In this document: one piece after another, positions 22,937-31,793 of the stretch
How positions within the stretch are numbered: the first letter of the stretch is position 1
How the letters are laid out: every line of letters begins with the position of its first letter
NCBI GenBank assembly: GCA_958352145.1
Contig: CATWNM010000013.1
Coordinates: 1-52,989 of the forward strand
From: an uncultured Eubacteriales bacterium
GTDB lineage: Bacteria > Bacillota > Clostridia > Oscillospirales > CAG-272
Direction of reading: 5' to 3'
DNA length: 52,989 nucleotides
The notes under the pieces: model-generated
The model's input: the letters and a program-made list of their open reading frames with translations, nothing else
Database searches by the model: none
Told to the model about the DNA's origin: nothing
Translations under genes and position numbers: made by a program

Positions 22937-23905
22937 TTACTCTTCCTCGCTCTTGAGTTCGAGGCCGAGCGCCTGAAGCTTATGAATGACTTCCTCAAGC
23001 GATTTCTTTCCAAGATTTTTTACCTTAATCATTTCACTCTCGGTCCGGTTGGTCAGATCCTCCACCGTATTGATGCCGGCGCGCTTCAGGCAATTGAAAC
23101 TGCGCACAGACAAGTCAAGATCTTCAATGGTCATCTCAAGGACTCTGTCCCTCTTGGTCTCTTCACGCTCGACCATGATCTCCGCTTTTCTAGCCTCGTC
23201 TGACATATCGACAAACAAGTTGAGATGCTCGTTGAGTATCTTGGCGCCGAGAGAAACCGCTTCTTTGGCAGAAATCGTTCCGTTCGTCTTCAATTTTAGC
23301 GTTAATTTATCATAATCGGTAATATTGCCGACGCGCGTATACTCCACATTATACTGCACTCTGTATACAGGCGTAAATATGGAATCCGTAAAAATCAAGC
23401 CGATCGGAGCACTGGTCTGCGACGAAGCATTATAAATCTGCTTGTTTTTTTCCTGTGAAACATAGCCTCTGCCATGATCGAAGGTCAGTTCCATATAAAA
23501 ACGCGAATTTTCTACCACGGTCGCAATATGATGATCCGGATTCAGGATTTCAATATCCGCATCTGAAGCGATGTCTCCGGCCGTAACCTCACACGCACCA
23601 GTCACATCGATAACAACTGTTTTAGGCGAAGCACTATAAAGCTTAGCGACTATTCCCTTCACGTTGAGTACGATCTCCGTTACGTCCTCTTTGACGCCTG
23701 GCACAGTCGAAATCTCATGAAGCACGCCGTCAATTTTTATGCTGCATACCGCAACTCCGGGGAGCGAATTGAGAAGCACCCTGCGCAGCGAATTTCCAAG
23801 CGTTGTACCATAGCCCCGCTCAAGAGGCTCGACAACAAACGTACCCTCGCTGCCGTCTTCGCTGATATCAACAAGATTTATGTTGGGCTTTTCTATTTCA
23901 ATCAT
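22937..23905 (-). CDS. rpoA: RNA polymerase alpha subunit
   Basis: 322 residues. The N-terminal assembly domain contains GYGTTLGNSLRRVLLNSLPG (33-52), and the C-terminal domain that contacts DNA and activators contains LSVRSFNCLKRAGINTVEDL near 255-274. A linker of about 25 residues separates them. Complete, with no oddity. Confidence 0.97.
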   Translation of the reverse strand: MIEIEKPNINLVDISEDGSEGTFVVEPLERGYGTTLGNSLRRVLLNSLPGVAVCSIKIDGVLHEISTVPGVKEDVTEIVLNVKGIVAKLYSASPKTVVIDVTGACEVTAGDIASDADIEILNPDHHIATVVENSRFYMELTFDHGRGYVSQEKNKQIYNASSQTSAPIGLIFTDSIFTPVYRVQYNVEYTRVGNITDYDKLTLKLKTNGTISAKEAVSLGAKILNEHLNLFVDMSDEARKAEIMVEREETKRDRVLEMTIEDLDLSVRSFNCLKRAGINTVEDLTNRTESEMIKVKNLGKKSLEEVIHKLQALGLELKSEEE

Positions 23906-24038
23906 TTCGTACCCTCCTTGAAATCAAATCATGCAATCTGTCATTTCGTTGTCCCACTGGGGATAAGATTTTGCATTTTTGCCGCGCATACCGCCGCCAA
24001 GCCGCACTCCAGAGGCCGTATGCCGGCAGGAGGCGGTA

Positions 24039-24665
24039 TTACTTAGAATAGAACTCAACGATCAACTGCTCGTTAATATCAAAATCGATATCGTCTCTTG
24101 CAGGAAGCGCCACAACCTTCGCCGACCCGTTTTCCGCGTTTACATCCAGCCACTTCGGCGTATGCTTGCCTGCACTTTCTTCCAAGAGGGCTTTGATCTT
24201 TGCGCTGTCCGCGCTGCTCTCATTGACGGTAATCACATCGCCAGCCTTGACGCGGATCGAAGGAATGTTCGCCTTCTTGCCATTGATTCTGAAATGATTG
24301 TGCAAAACGAGCTGTCTTGCTTCCGCACGGCTGCTCGCCATCCCCATTCTATAGACGACATTGTCCAAACGGGTTTCCAGAAGTACAAGCAGATTTTCGC
24401 CCGTCATACCCTCTTTAGCGTCCGCAATCTCGAAATAGTTCTTAAACTGCTTCTCCTGCAGGCCGTAATATCTTCTGGCCTTCTGCTTCTCGCGCAGATG
24501 CATGCCATACTCGCCGATCTTTTTGCGCGCGTCGCCATGCTGCCCCGGAACTTTGTTTCTGCGGTCAATCGCGCATTTGCCGGAAGTGCAGCGCTCGCCT
24601 TTGAGATACAGCTTTACACCCTCTCTGCGGCATAGTCTGCAAACAGGACCTGTATATCTTGCCAT
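24039..24665 (-). CDS. rpsD: 30S ribosomal protein S4
   Basis: 208 residues. Primary 16S rRNA binder and translational regulator in other bacteria. The N-terminus keeps four cysteines (CRLCRREG and CTSGKC), the zinc-binding form. The S4 RNA-binding domain with RLDNVVYRMGMASSRAEARQ lies in the middle. AGGAGG precedes the start. Confidence 0.97.
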   Translation of the reverse strand: MARYTGPVCRLCRREGVKLYLKGERCTSGKCAIDRRNKVPGQHGDARKKIGEYGMHLREKQKARRYYGLQEKQFKNYFEIADAKEGMTGENLLVLLETRLDNVVYRMGMASSRAEARQLVLHNHFRINGKKANIPSIRVKAGDVITVNESSADSAKIKALLEESAGKHTPKWLDVNAENGSAKVVALPARDDIDFDINEQLIVEFYSK

Positions 24666-24685
24666 TTTGTTTTACCTCCTTAAAA

Positions 24686-25081
24686 TTACACGCGTCTGCG
24701 CTTAGGCGGACGGCAGCCGTTGTGCGGGATCGGGGTGACATCTTTAATCATTGTGATGTCAAGACCGACAGTCTGAAGCGCGCGAATCGCCGATTCGCGT
24801 CCCGAACCGGGCCCTTTCACATACACTTCCACAGTTTTCATGCCATGATCCACAGCAATTTTTCCAGCCTGCTCCGCTGCGGTCTGCGCGGCAAAAGGAG
24901 TAGACTTTCTGGAGCCTTTAAAGCCGAGTTCCCCGGCGGAGGCCCAGGACACTGCGTTCCCCTCAGTATCGGTGATCGTGATGATGGTGTTGTTAAAGGT
25001 AGACTGGATATGTGCGGCGCCTTTTTCAACATTTTTGCGCTCGCGGCGCTTTTTGATAACCTTCTTTACTGCCTTAGCCAT
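24686..25081 (-). CDS. rpsK: 30S ribosomal protein S11
   Basis: 131 residues, complete: HIQSTFNNTIITITDTEGN near 23-41, and the C-terminal NGCRPPKRRRV. Part of the small-subunit platform. Confidence 0.97.
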   Translation of the reverse strand: MAKAVKKVIKKRRERKNVEKGAAHIQSTFNNTIITITDTEGNAVSWASAGELGFKGSRKSTPFAAQTAAEQAGKIAVDHGMKTVEVYVKGPGSGRESAIRALQTVGLDITMIKDVTPIPHNGCRPPKRRRV

Positions 25082-25099
25082 CTTTATGTTGTCACTCCT

Positions 25100-25468
25100 T
25101 TACTTCTTCTTATTTGCGATGGTCTTTGCGGGACCTTTGCGCGTTCTGGCGTTCGTCTTGGTGCGCTGACCTCTTACCGGCAGCCCTTTTCTGTGACGAA
25201 TACCACGGTAGCAGTTAATTTCTACCATATTTTTAATATTGAGCGCAACGTCGCGGCGCAGATCGCCCTCAACGGTATAATGCGCGTCAATCTCGTCGCG
25301 GAGTTTGGCCACATCCGCTTCGCTGAGGTCTTTTGCGCGCGTGTCGGGATTGATACCGGTTTTTTCCAGGATATCCCGCGCGCTTTTCTGACCGATGCCG
25401 TAGATGTATGTCAGCGCGATCTCCACACGCTTTTGATTTGGAATATCAACACCAGCTATACGAGCCAT
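25100..25468 (-). CDS. rpsM: 30S ribosomal protein S13
   Basis: 122 residues, complete: ARIAGVDIPNQKRVEIALTY at the start, and the basic C-terminal tail GLPVRGQRTKTNARTRKGP that reaches toward the decoding centre. Confidence 0.97.
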   Translation of the reverse strand: MARIAGVDIPNQKRVEIALTYIYGIGQKSARDILEKTGINPDTRAKDLSEADVAKLRDEIDAHYTVEGDLRRDVALNIKNMVEINCYRGIRHRKGLPVRGQRTKTNARTRKGPAKTIANKKK

Positions 25469-25531
25469 TTGTGTAATCCACCCTTTCTTTGGTTTCTGTC
25501 ATAAACAGTTCTCTGGTCTAATGGGATTTGC

Positions 25532-25645
25532 TCAGCCCTGCTTCTGTTTGTGCTTGGGATTCTCGCAAATAACCATTACTTTACCTTTTCTCTTGATGAT
25601 CTTGCACTTTTCGCAGATCTTCTTGACGGAAGGCTTAACTTTCAT
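25532..25645 (-). CDS. rpmJ: 50S ribosomal protein L36
   Basis: 37 residues, read from ATG 25643-25645 to TGA 25532-25534. The sequence MKVKPSVKKICEKCK followed by VICENPKHKQKQG has the C-x2-C...C-x4-H zinc ligands of the C+ form. Lies between infA and rpsM, its usual place. Confidence 0.95.
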   Translation of the reverse strand: MKVKPSVKKICEKCKIIKRKGKVMVICENPKHKQKQG

Positions 25646-25674
25646 TGTTTATCTTCCTTTCATAATGGTTTGGT

Positions 25675-25893
25675 TTATTTCATGCGCCAGGTGATACGTC
25701 CCTTTGTCAGATCGTATACGGATACCTCGATGGTCACCCTGTCACCGGGCAATATTCTGATATAATTCATCCGGAGCTTGCCTGAAATATGCGCGTTGAC
25801 GATATGCCCATTCGGCAGTTTTACTTTAAAATTGGCATTCGGCAGCGCTTCAACAACGACGCCTTCAAACTCCATCACATCATCTTTCGGCAG
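25675..25893 (-). CDS. infA: Translation initiation factor IF-1, with apparent CTG start
   Basis: S1/OB-fold factor that binds the ribosomal A site during initiation. The body is standard: EGVVVEALPNANFKVKLPNG, then AHISGKLRMNYIRILPGD. The usual N-terminus M-A-K-D-D-V is matched by the frame L-P-K-D-D-V, whose first codon is CTG (25891-25893), seven bases after AGGAGG. Starting there gives exactly 72 residues, the family length. GTG at 25876-25878 or ATG at 25873-25875 would remove conserved residues and sit too far from the binding site; an ATT at 25894-25896 is the other non-ATG choice. The start overlaps the end of the KOW gene by 14 bases. Confidence 0.93.
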   Translation of the reverse strand: MPKDDVMEFEGVVVEALPNANFKVKLPNGHIVNAHISGKLRMNYIRILPGDRVTIEVSVYDLTKGRITWRMK

Positions 25894-26155
25894 AATAATC
25901 CCTCCTGTTCACCGCAAATTCATATTCTGATATGCGTTTATACAGTCCGTTGTTACTGAGCGGAAGCGCAAGCGGTTCCGCATCCGTAAAGGACAAATGC
26001 TTCAGCCGTTTTTTCTTCGGCTTTTCCATGCGTCTGAGTCTGCCGTCAGCAATCAGGACAAAATCTTCGTCCAGTACGCCGATCACGCAAAACAGTCTTT
26101 TTTTGTCCCTGCCGCATTTGGAATACGCGAGCAGTCCTATACAATTGTCCTTCAT
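25880..26155 (-). CDS. KOW-domain RNA-binding protein (L14e-like)
   Basis: 91-residue protein found between map and infA in many clostridia. Its N-terminal half forms a KOW-like beta module (GLLAYSKCGRDKKRLFCVIG), followed by a Lys/Arg-rich stretch, KPKKKRLKHL. Likely ribosome- or RNA-associated; the precise role is unknown. ATG overlaps the TGA of map (26152-26155), and its own end overlaps the infA start, so three genes are translationally chained. Confidence 0.88.
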   Translation of the reverse strand: MKDNCIGLLAYSKCGRDKKRLFCVIGVLDEDFVLIADGRLRRMEKPKKKRLKHLSFTDAEPLALPLSNNGLYKRISEYEFAVNRRDYSAER

Positions 26156-26904
26156 TTTATATCCGTAAGCAGCAACGGGCCGTCGTCCAGAATAGCGACC
26201 GTATGCTCATAATGTGCCGACAGCTTGCCGTCCGCCGTTTTTACCGTCCAGCCATCCGCCATCTCGCGCACTTCGCATACGCCTTCATTGACCATCGGTT
26301 CAATCGCAATAACCATGCCGGCGTAAAGCCGCGCGCCCCGGCCAGGCGTACCGAAGTTCGGCACTTCCGGCGCTTCATGCAGTTCATGGCCCACGCCATG
26401 GCCGACATACCGGCGAACGACGCTATAACCATATTGACGCGCGCAGGCATCTACCGCAGCGCCGATATCCCCGATTCTGTATCCGACCAGCGTCTGCGAA
26501 AGCCCGCGATAGAAGCTCTCTTTTGTCGCTTCAATCAGCCGCCGCGCGTTTTCGCTTACGCTGCCGACGGGGAACGTGCGGGCGCTGTCCCCGTGAAATC
26601 CGCCGATAAACGCGCCCACGTCAACTTTGACGATATCCCCTTCCTCCAAAATACGCTTCTTTGAAGGAATACCGTGAATCACCTCATCATTGACGCTGAT
26701 GCAGGCGCTACCGGGAAACCCGGAATAACCGAGAAAAGACGGGGTAGCGCCGCATTTCACGATATACTGGTGGATCGCACGATCCAGTTCCCAGGTCGAA
26801 ACGCCAGGACGCACATGTTCTTCCGCCACAAGAAGCGCCTCACCAGTGATTCTGCCCGCGCGTTTCATCTGCTCGATCTGCGCAGAATTTTTAAGTTGAA
26901 TCAT
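26152..26904 (-). CDS. map: Methionine aminopeptidase type I
   Basis: 250 residues. Removes the initiator methionine. The dinuclear metal ligands are visible: Asp in KVDVGAFIGGFHGDS (two aspartates), His in GHGVGHELHEAP, Glu in IAIEPMVNEG and Glu in HYEHTVAI; the substrate-facing His is in VNDEVIHGIP. The ATG at 26904 lies two bases after the adk stop; an earlier GTG at 26910 overlaps adk and is less likely. Confidence 0.96.
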   Translation of the reverse strand: MIQLKNSAQIEQMKRAGRITGEALLVAEEHVRPGVSTWELDRAIHQYIVKCGATPSFLGYSGFPGSACISVNDEVIHGIPSKKRILEEGDIVKVDVGAFIGGFHGDSARTFPVGSVSENARRLIEATKESFYRGLSQTLVGYRIGDIGAAVDACARQYGYSVVRRYVGHGVGHELHEAPEVPNFGTPGRGARLYAGMVIAIEPMVNEGVCEVREMADGWTVKTADGKLSAHYEHTVAILDDGPLLLTDIK

Positions 26905-26906
26905 GG

Positions 26907-27539
26907 TCACACCCCGATGGCCTTCAAGGTCAGCGCCGTCGTATCCTCCAGCCTTTCCTGGCCAGCGACGTTTTTCAGAATTCCCTTTTTCGCATAATAC
27001 GCTTCGAGCGGCTCTGTCTCGGTATGATAAACCGTCAGACGCTCCCGAACCACTTCAGGACGATCGTCCTGCCGGACAGCCAATTCTGCACCGCAACGTC
27101 CGCACGCTTCGCCTTTTTCCGAAGGATTGAAACGAACATGGTAGGTCGCGCCGCAGGACGGACATACGCGCCGTCCGCTCATACGCTCCACGATCGTATC
27201 GTCTTCGACGCTGATATTGAGAACCAGATCGATGCCGACGCCCATCTTGTCCAGCGCCTCGGCCTGTGCGATCGTTCTTGGAAAGCCGTCCAGAATGAAT
27301 CCCTTTTGGCAGTCCGGTTCCGCTAAGCGCTCCCGAATAATGCCGATCACGATGTCATCCGGAACCAATTTTCCGGCCTCGGTATAAGCCTTCGCAGCCA
27401 GCCCCATTTCAGTGCCTTCATGCAAAGCGCTGCGAATGATAGCGCCGGTCGAAATCGTGGGAATACCAAGTCTTTCCGACACAATCTCCGCCTGTGTGCC
27501 TTTTCCCGCGCCGGGGGCGCCTAAAAATATGATTTTCAT
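26907..27539 (-). CDS. adk: Adenylate kinase
   Basis: 210 residues. ATP + AMP = 2 ADP. P-loop GAPGAGKGTQ (7-16), FILDGFPRT, and a zinc-type LID with CPSC...CGRC (about 126-149), the long form used by Gram-positive bacteria. The ATG at 27539 has AGAGGT upstream; the nine-residue N-terminal extension of the frame has no support. Confidence 0.97.
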   Translation of the reverse strand: MKIIFLGAPGAGKGTQAEIVSERLGIPTISTGAIIRSALHEGTEMGLAAKAYTEAGKLVPDDIVIGIIRERLAEPDCQKGFILDGFPRTIAQAEALDKMGVGIDLVLNISVEDDTIVERMSGRRVCPSCGATYHVRFNPSEKGEACGRCGAELAVRQDDRPEVVRERLTVYHTETEPLEAYYAKKGILKNVAGQERLEDTTALTLKAIGV

Positions 27540-27565
27540 GCATATACCTCTGCTGCCTGCCGCCA

Positions 27566-28888
27566 TTATTCAAGGAAGCCCTTGTAATGACGCATCGTCA
27601 TCTGCGCTTCGATCTCTCTGGAAGTCTCCAGCGCGACGCCGACCACGATCAACAGTGAAGAACCGCCAAATGCAATACCGGCAAACGTATCGCTGGATAT
27701 CATGTTCAAAATCATGGGGAAAATTGCAATCACGCCAAGGAAAATAGCGCCGATAAGCGTAATTTTAGACAAAATTTTGGAAATATAATCAGACGTGGGT
27801 TTGCCGGGACGGATTCCTGGAATAAAACCGCCGTTTTTCTTAAGATTATTGGCTACTTCAACCGGATTGAACGAAATCGCGATATAAAAATACGCAAACG
27901 CGATAATCAGAATGAAGTAGATGATAATATAGACCGGCGAAGTGGTATCAAAAATATTTTTGACGCCGTTGTAAAAGCTCTTGCCAAAGCCTGCGGCAGA
28001 CGGCTCTTTGATGAACATCAAAATCGTCGCGGGAAGCGAACAAATCGAGCTTGCAAAGATGATCGGCATTACACCGGTCATATTTAGCTTGATTGGAAGC
28101 ACGGAGCTTTGCCCGCCGTACATTTTTCTGCCAACAACGCGTTTCGCATACTGCACGGGAATCTTGCGTTCGCTCTCCGTAAGGAAAACGACAACACCAA
28201 CCAGTGCGATCGTAAACGCAATAACGCCGAGAATAAAAAGTATGCCCCAAAGAATTCCGAGACCGCCGGCCTTGATCCAGCCGTAAGCGGTCGTCCACAT
28301 GGAACCGATCATAGAGGGCAGACGGGAAATGATGTTGGCGAAAAGAATGATGGAAATGCCGTTTCCGATCCCGCGCTCATTGATCTTTTCGGACAGCCAC
28401 ATGACAAGTGCCGCGCCCGCGCAATAGCAGGCGATGATAACCAGCGCACTGAACCAGCCGGTATTGGTCAGAATGCCGTAGTTTTTCATCAGCATATAAT
28501 AGCCGAAACTGGTAATCAGCGCCAGGGCAACTGTCACATAACGCGTGATGACATTGAGCTTTTTCTTGCCCTCCTCACCCTCTTTGGAAAGTCTCTCCAA
28601 AGCGGGGATGGCAATGGTTAGAAGCTGTATAACGATAGACGAGGTAATGTAAGGTGACACGCCAAGCGCAAAGAGCGTCGCTTGAGCGAACGCGGATCCC
28701 GAAAGGATATTGAAGTAATCGAAAATCGTACCCGCGTTTGCCTGGATCGTATATGCCATGATGTTGGAATCGACATACGGCACCGGAATCGCAACGCCTA
28801 TGCGGTAGAGCAGAACGATAAACAGCGTAAACAGAAGCTTGTTTCTCAGTTCCGGGATCTTGAATGCGTTCTTAAATGTCTGAAACAT
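27566..28888 (-). CDS. secY: Protein translocase subunit SecY
   Basis: 440 residues, ten membrane helices, the protein-conducting channel of the Sec system. Starts MFQTFKNAFKIPELRNK; plug region near QANAGTIFDYFNILSGSA; the conserved cytosolic loop AKRVVGRKMYGGQ near 255. Start has GAGGTGG upstream, and it is separated from rplO by no gap. Confidence 0.97.
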   Translation of the reverse strand: MFQTFKNAFKIPELRNKLLFTLFIVLLYRIGVAIPVPYVDSNIMAYTIQANAGTIFDYFNILSGSAFAQATLFALGVSPYITSSIVIQLLTIAIPALERLSKEGEEGKKKLNVITRYVTVALALITSFGYYMLMKNYGILTNTGWFSALVIIACYCAGAALVMWLSEKINERGIGNGISIILFANIISRLPSMIGSMWTTAYGWIKAGGLGILWGILFILGVIAFTIALVGVVVFLTESERKIPVQYAKRVVGRKMYGGQSSVLPIKLNMTGVMPIIFASSICSLPATILMFIKEPSAAGFGKSFYNGVKNIFDTTSPVYIIIYFILIIAFAYFYIAISFNPVEVANNLKKNGGFIPGIRPGKPTSDYISKILSKITLIGAIFLGVIAIFPMILNMISSDTFAGIAFGGSSLLIVVGVALETSREIEAQMTMRHYKGFLE

Positions 28889-29329
28889 TTATACCACCTC
28901 GATCTTTCCACCTGCTGCTTCTATCTTTTCTTTGGCACTCGCCGAAAAGACTGCTGCTTTCACAGTGATTTTTTTGGCAAGTTCTCCTTTGCCCAACACT
29001 TTGAGCGCGCCCTTCGGCTGGCTCACGACGCCCGCCTCTGCAAGCGCTGCAAGATCCACCGTATCGCCGTCCTGATATCGGTTCAGCGCTTCCACGTTCA
29101 CAACAGAATATTCCTTAGCGAAGCGATTGTGAAAGCCTCTTTTCGGGAGTTTTCTGTACAGCGGAAGCTGGCCGCCCTCAAAACCCGGACGCACACCGCC
29201 GCCCGAACGGGCATTCTGACCTTTGTGGCCTTTTCCGGCGGTTTTGCCGTTTCCGGAACCGGTTCCTCTGCCTTTGCGCCATGCAGGCGCGGTCGAACCG
29301 GGAGCCGGTGAAAGTTCATGAAGCTTCAT
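28889..29329 (-). CDS. rplO: 50S ribosomal protein L15
   Basis: 146 residues, complete: MKLHELSPAPGS followed by the glycine-rich RGTGSGNGKTAGKGHKGQNA segment. AGGAGG is upstream of the start; the stop codon abuts the secY start. Confidence 0.97.
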   Translation of the reverse strand: MKLHELSPAPGSTAPAWRKGRGTGSGNGKTAGKGHKGQNARSGGGVRPGFEGGQLPLYRKLPKRGFHNRFAKEYSVVNVEALNRYQDGDTVDLAALAEAGVVSQPKGALKVLGKGELAKKITVKAAVFSASAKEKIEAAGGKIEVV

Positions 29330-29386
29330 GAATGATCCTCCTTTGTTGGATTTAACGTCTCATTTCGTTTTATATTTCTATAAAAC

Positions 29387-29566
29387 TTAAACGGTCTCAA
29401 TCTTCACAAGGTGGGAGATTACCTTTACCTTGCCGCCGAGAACCGCATCGTTGTCATGGACGATGCTGTCTCCGATTTTATTGAGTCCGAGCGATTTGGC
29501 AGTCGCTTTCTGGTTCGGCTTTGCGCCAATCAGGCTTTTTGCAAGTATAACCTTAACCTTTTCCAT
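29387..29566 (-). CDS. rpmD: 50S ribosomal protein L30
   Basis: 59 residues from ATG 29564-29566 to TAA 29387-29389, starting MEKVKVILAKSLIGAKPNQK and containing LGLNKIGDSIVHDNDAVLGG. Between rpsE and rplO, as expected; AAGGAGG precedes it. Confidence 0.95.
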   Translation of the reverse strand: MEKVKVILAKSLIGAKPNQKATAKSLGLNKIGDSIVHDNDAVLGGKVKVISHLVKIETV

Positions 29567-29578
29567 AACTGCGCCTCC

Positions 29579-30088
29579 TTATGCCCTGACGTCGTCGACG
29601 CTCTTATCACGAATCGCCGCGACCTGCTCAGCGGTTCTGAGCATTTTCAGCCCCTCGAAAGTCGCTTTGACGACGTTGGTGGGATTGTTGGAGCGGAGGC
29701 ACTTGGCACGAATATTCTTGATACCTGCAAGCTCAAGCACGACACGTACAGCGCCGCCCGCGATGATACCGGTACCGGGGGCAGCGGGCTTGAGCAGAAC
29801 TCTGCCGGCGCCGAACTCGCCGATGATCTCATGCGGGATCGTCGAACCCTTGCGGGATACGGTAATCATATTTTTCTTGGCATCTTCAATTCCTTTGCGG
29901 ATTGCATCCGGAACCTCTGCCGCTTTGCCAAGGCCATAGCCGACCTTGCCGTTTTTATCGCCGACGACCATAATCGCGGTAAAACGGGCGATGCGGCCGC
30001 CCTTTACGGTTTTGGAAACACGGTTGAGCGCAACCAGGCTTTCGCTGTATTCCGAATCCCTAGAAGACTCGTTTCTGTTATAAGCCAT
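29579..30088 (-). CDS. rpsE: 30S ribosomal protein S5
   Basis: 169 residues. Double-stranded-RNA-binding N-domain with VSKTVKGGRIARFTAIMVVG, and C-domain with GIIAGGAVRVVLELAGI. Complete. Confidence 0.97.
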   Translation of the reverse strand: MAYNRNESSRDSEYSESLVALNRVSKTVKGGRIARFTAIMVVGDKNGKVGYGLGKAAEVPDAIRKGIEDAKKNMITVSRKGSTIPHEIIGEFGAGRVLLKPAAPGTGIIAGGAVRVVLELAGIKNIRAKCLRSNNPTNVVKATFEGLKMLRTAEQVAAIRDKSVDDVRA

Positions 30089-30146
30089 GTTTTTTCTCCT
30101 TTAGATTTTGTATGAAATCAAATTTCAAACAGCGTATAAACCGGAC

Positions 30147-30506
30147 TCAAAACTTCAGTCCGCCCTCGCGGGCGCCCGCAGCCAGTTCCGATACGCGTCC
30201 GTGATAAAGGTAGCCCCCGCGGTCAAAAACAACCTCGGAAATGCCCTTTGCGACCGCACGCTCTGCGATCATTTTGCCGACCTCTTTCGCCGATTCCTTA
30301 TTTCCGCCGTGTCCCTTGAAATCTTTTTCAAGGCTGGAAGCGGATACGAGGGTCACGCCCTTGTCATCGTCGATGATCTGAGCGGAAATATTCGCATTGG
30401 AACGATAAACGCAAAGACGAGGCGTCTGCGCCGTTCCGGAAATCTTTGCTCTGACTCTCTTATGTCTCTTGAGACGCTGTGCGTTTTTATCCTGTTTAGA
30501 AACCAT
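30147..30506 (-). CDS. rplR: 50S ribosomal protein L18
   Basis: 119 residues, 5S rRNA binder: RLKRHKRVRAKISGT near 11-25, and a C-terminal FDRGGYLYHGRVSELAAGAR. Preceded by AAAGGAG. Confidence 0.97.
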   Translation of the reverse strand: MVSKQDKNAQRLKRHKRVRAKISGTAQTPRLCVYRSNANISAQIIDDDKGVTLVSASSLEKDFKGHGGNKESAKEVGKMIAERAVAKGISEVVFDRGGYLYHGRVSELAAGAREGGLKF

Positions 30507-30524
30507 CTGTGTCCACTCCTTTCT

Positions 30525-31064
30525 TTATTTACCAGTCTTACCGGCTTTACGGCGAATCCTCTCGTCGGAATACTTGATCCCCTTGCCGAGATATGGTTCG
30601 GGCGGTCTCTTTTCGCGGATCTGCGCCGCGATCTGGCCGACTGCCTGCTTGTCTATGCCGTTGACAATAATCGTATTGGGATCGGGCACGTCAAAGGTAA
30701 TCCCGTCAGTTTCCTCAAAATAAACCGGGTGCGAATATCCGAGGCTGAGCGTCATCTTCTTGCCGGCCTTTTCCACTTTGTAACCAACGCCGTTGATTTC
30801 AAGTTTCTTGGAGAAGCCGCTCGTCACGCCAGTCACCATATTTTGAATAATCGCACGGGTCAGACCGTGCAGCGCTCTGATCTCTTTCTCGTCAGAAGCT
30901 CGGATCACAAGAAGTTCGCCGCCCTCCTGCTTAATCTCAAGGCAGGGCGCGAACGACTGCTTCAGCGTTCCTTTCGGCCCCTTGACCTCGACTGCGTTGC
31001 CCTCGCCTATCGTAACCGTAACGCCGGCGGGAACAGGAATGGGCATTCTACCGATTCGTGACAT
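30525..31064 (-). CDS. rplF: 50S ribosomal protein L6
   Basis: 179 residues, starting MSRIGRMPIPVPAGV at the ATG with AAGGAGGGTAACAG upstream; an 18-codon upstream extension of the frame is rejected. The C-terminal signature KRPPEPYLGKGIKY is present. Confidence 0.97.
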   Translation of the reverse strand: MSRIGRMPIPVPAGVTVTIGEGNAVEVKGPKGTLKQSFAPCLEIKQEGGELLVIRASDEKEIRALHGLTRAIIQNMVTGVTSGFSKKLEINGVGYKVEKAGKKMTLSLGYSHPVYFEETDGITFDVPDPNTIIVNGIDKQAVGQIAAQIREKRPPEPYLGKGIKYSDERIRRKAGKTGK

Positions 31065-31083
31065 ATCTGTTACCCTCCTTACA

Positions 31084-31479
31084 TTACCATACAAAGGCAA
31101 GCACTTCGCCGCCGACATTCTCTTTGCGAGCCTGCTTGTCGGTCATGATGCCCTTGGATGTGGAAACGATTGCAATGCCGAGGCCGTTCATGACCTTGGG
31201 CATATCTTCACAGTTTGAATAAATCCGAAGACCGGGCTTGGAAACGCGGCGCAAGCCGTGAATTACCTTCTGCTTGCCGATATACTTCAGCGAAACACGG
31301 ATCATGCCCTGTTTGCCGTCCTCGACAATCTGATACCCCTTAATATAACCCTCGCTCTGAAGAATGTCTGCGATCGCTCTTTTCATATTGGATGCAGGAA
31401 TGTCCACCGTTTCGTGCTTCGCGTCGTTCGCGTTGCGGATACGGGTAAGCATATCTGCGATTACGTCTGAAATCTGCAT
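31084..31479 (-). CDS. rpsH: 30S ribosomal protein S8
   Basis: 131 residues from the ATG with AAGGAGGAAATCAAA upstream, starting MQISDVIADMLTRIRNAN; C-terminal STSKGIMTDKQARKENVGG is the S8 signature. Confidence 0.97.
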   Translation of the reverse strand: MQISDVIADMLTRIRNANDAKHETVDIPASNMKRAIADILQSEGYIKGYQIVEDGKQGMIRVSLKYIGKQKVIHGLRRVSKPGLRIYSNCEDMPKVMNGLGIAIVSTSKGIMTDKQARKENVGGEVLAFVW

Positions 31480-31593
31480 TTTGATTTCCTCCTTATGCAA
31501 GTTGTAAATGCTTGCTGCCGGGGCAGAGCCCGGCGGCGAATCGGTGGTTAAAGCACGTGCTTTCCTTCCGATAAGATGGGAGTTTTGCCGGTC

Positions 31594-31779
31594 TTACCAG
31601 CTTGCTTTCTTCACGCCCGGAATCTGTCCCTTATAGGCCAGTTCACGGAAACAGATACGGCAGATGCCGTACTTGCGGAGATAAGCATGGGGACGGCCGC
31701 AGATCTTGCATCTGTTGTATTCTCTCGTGGAAAACTTCTGCGTCTTCTGCTGCTTTAAAATCATCGATTTCTTTGCCAT
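31594..31779 (-). CDS. rpsN: 30S ribosomal protein S14 type Z
   Basis: 61 residues, zinc-binding short form: CKICGRPHAYLRKYGICRIC gives the C-x2-C...C-x2-C ligands. GGAGGGG is upstream of the start. Confidence 0.97.
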   Translation of the reverse strand: MAKKSMILKQQKTQKFSTREYNRCKICGRPHAYLRKYGICRICFRELAYKGQIPGVKKASW

Positions 31780-31793
31780 CTGACTTCCCCTCC

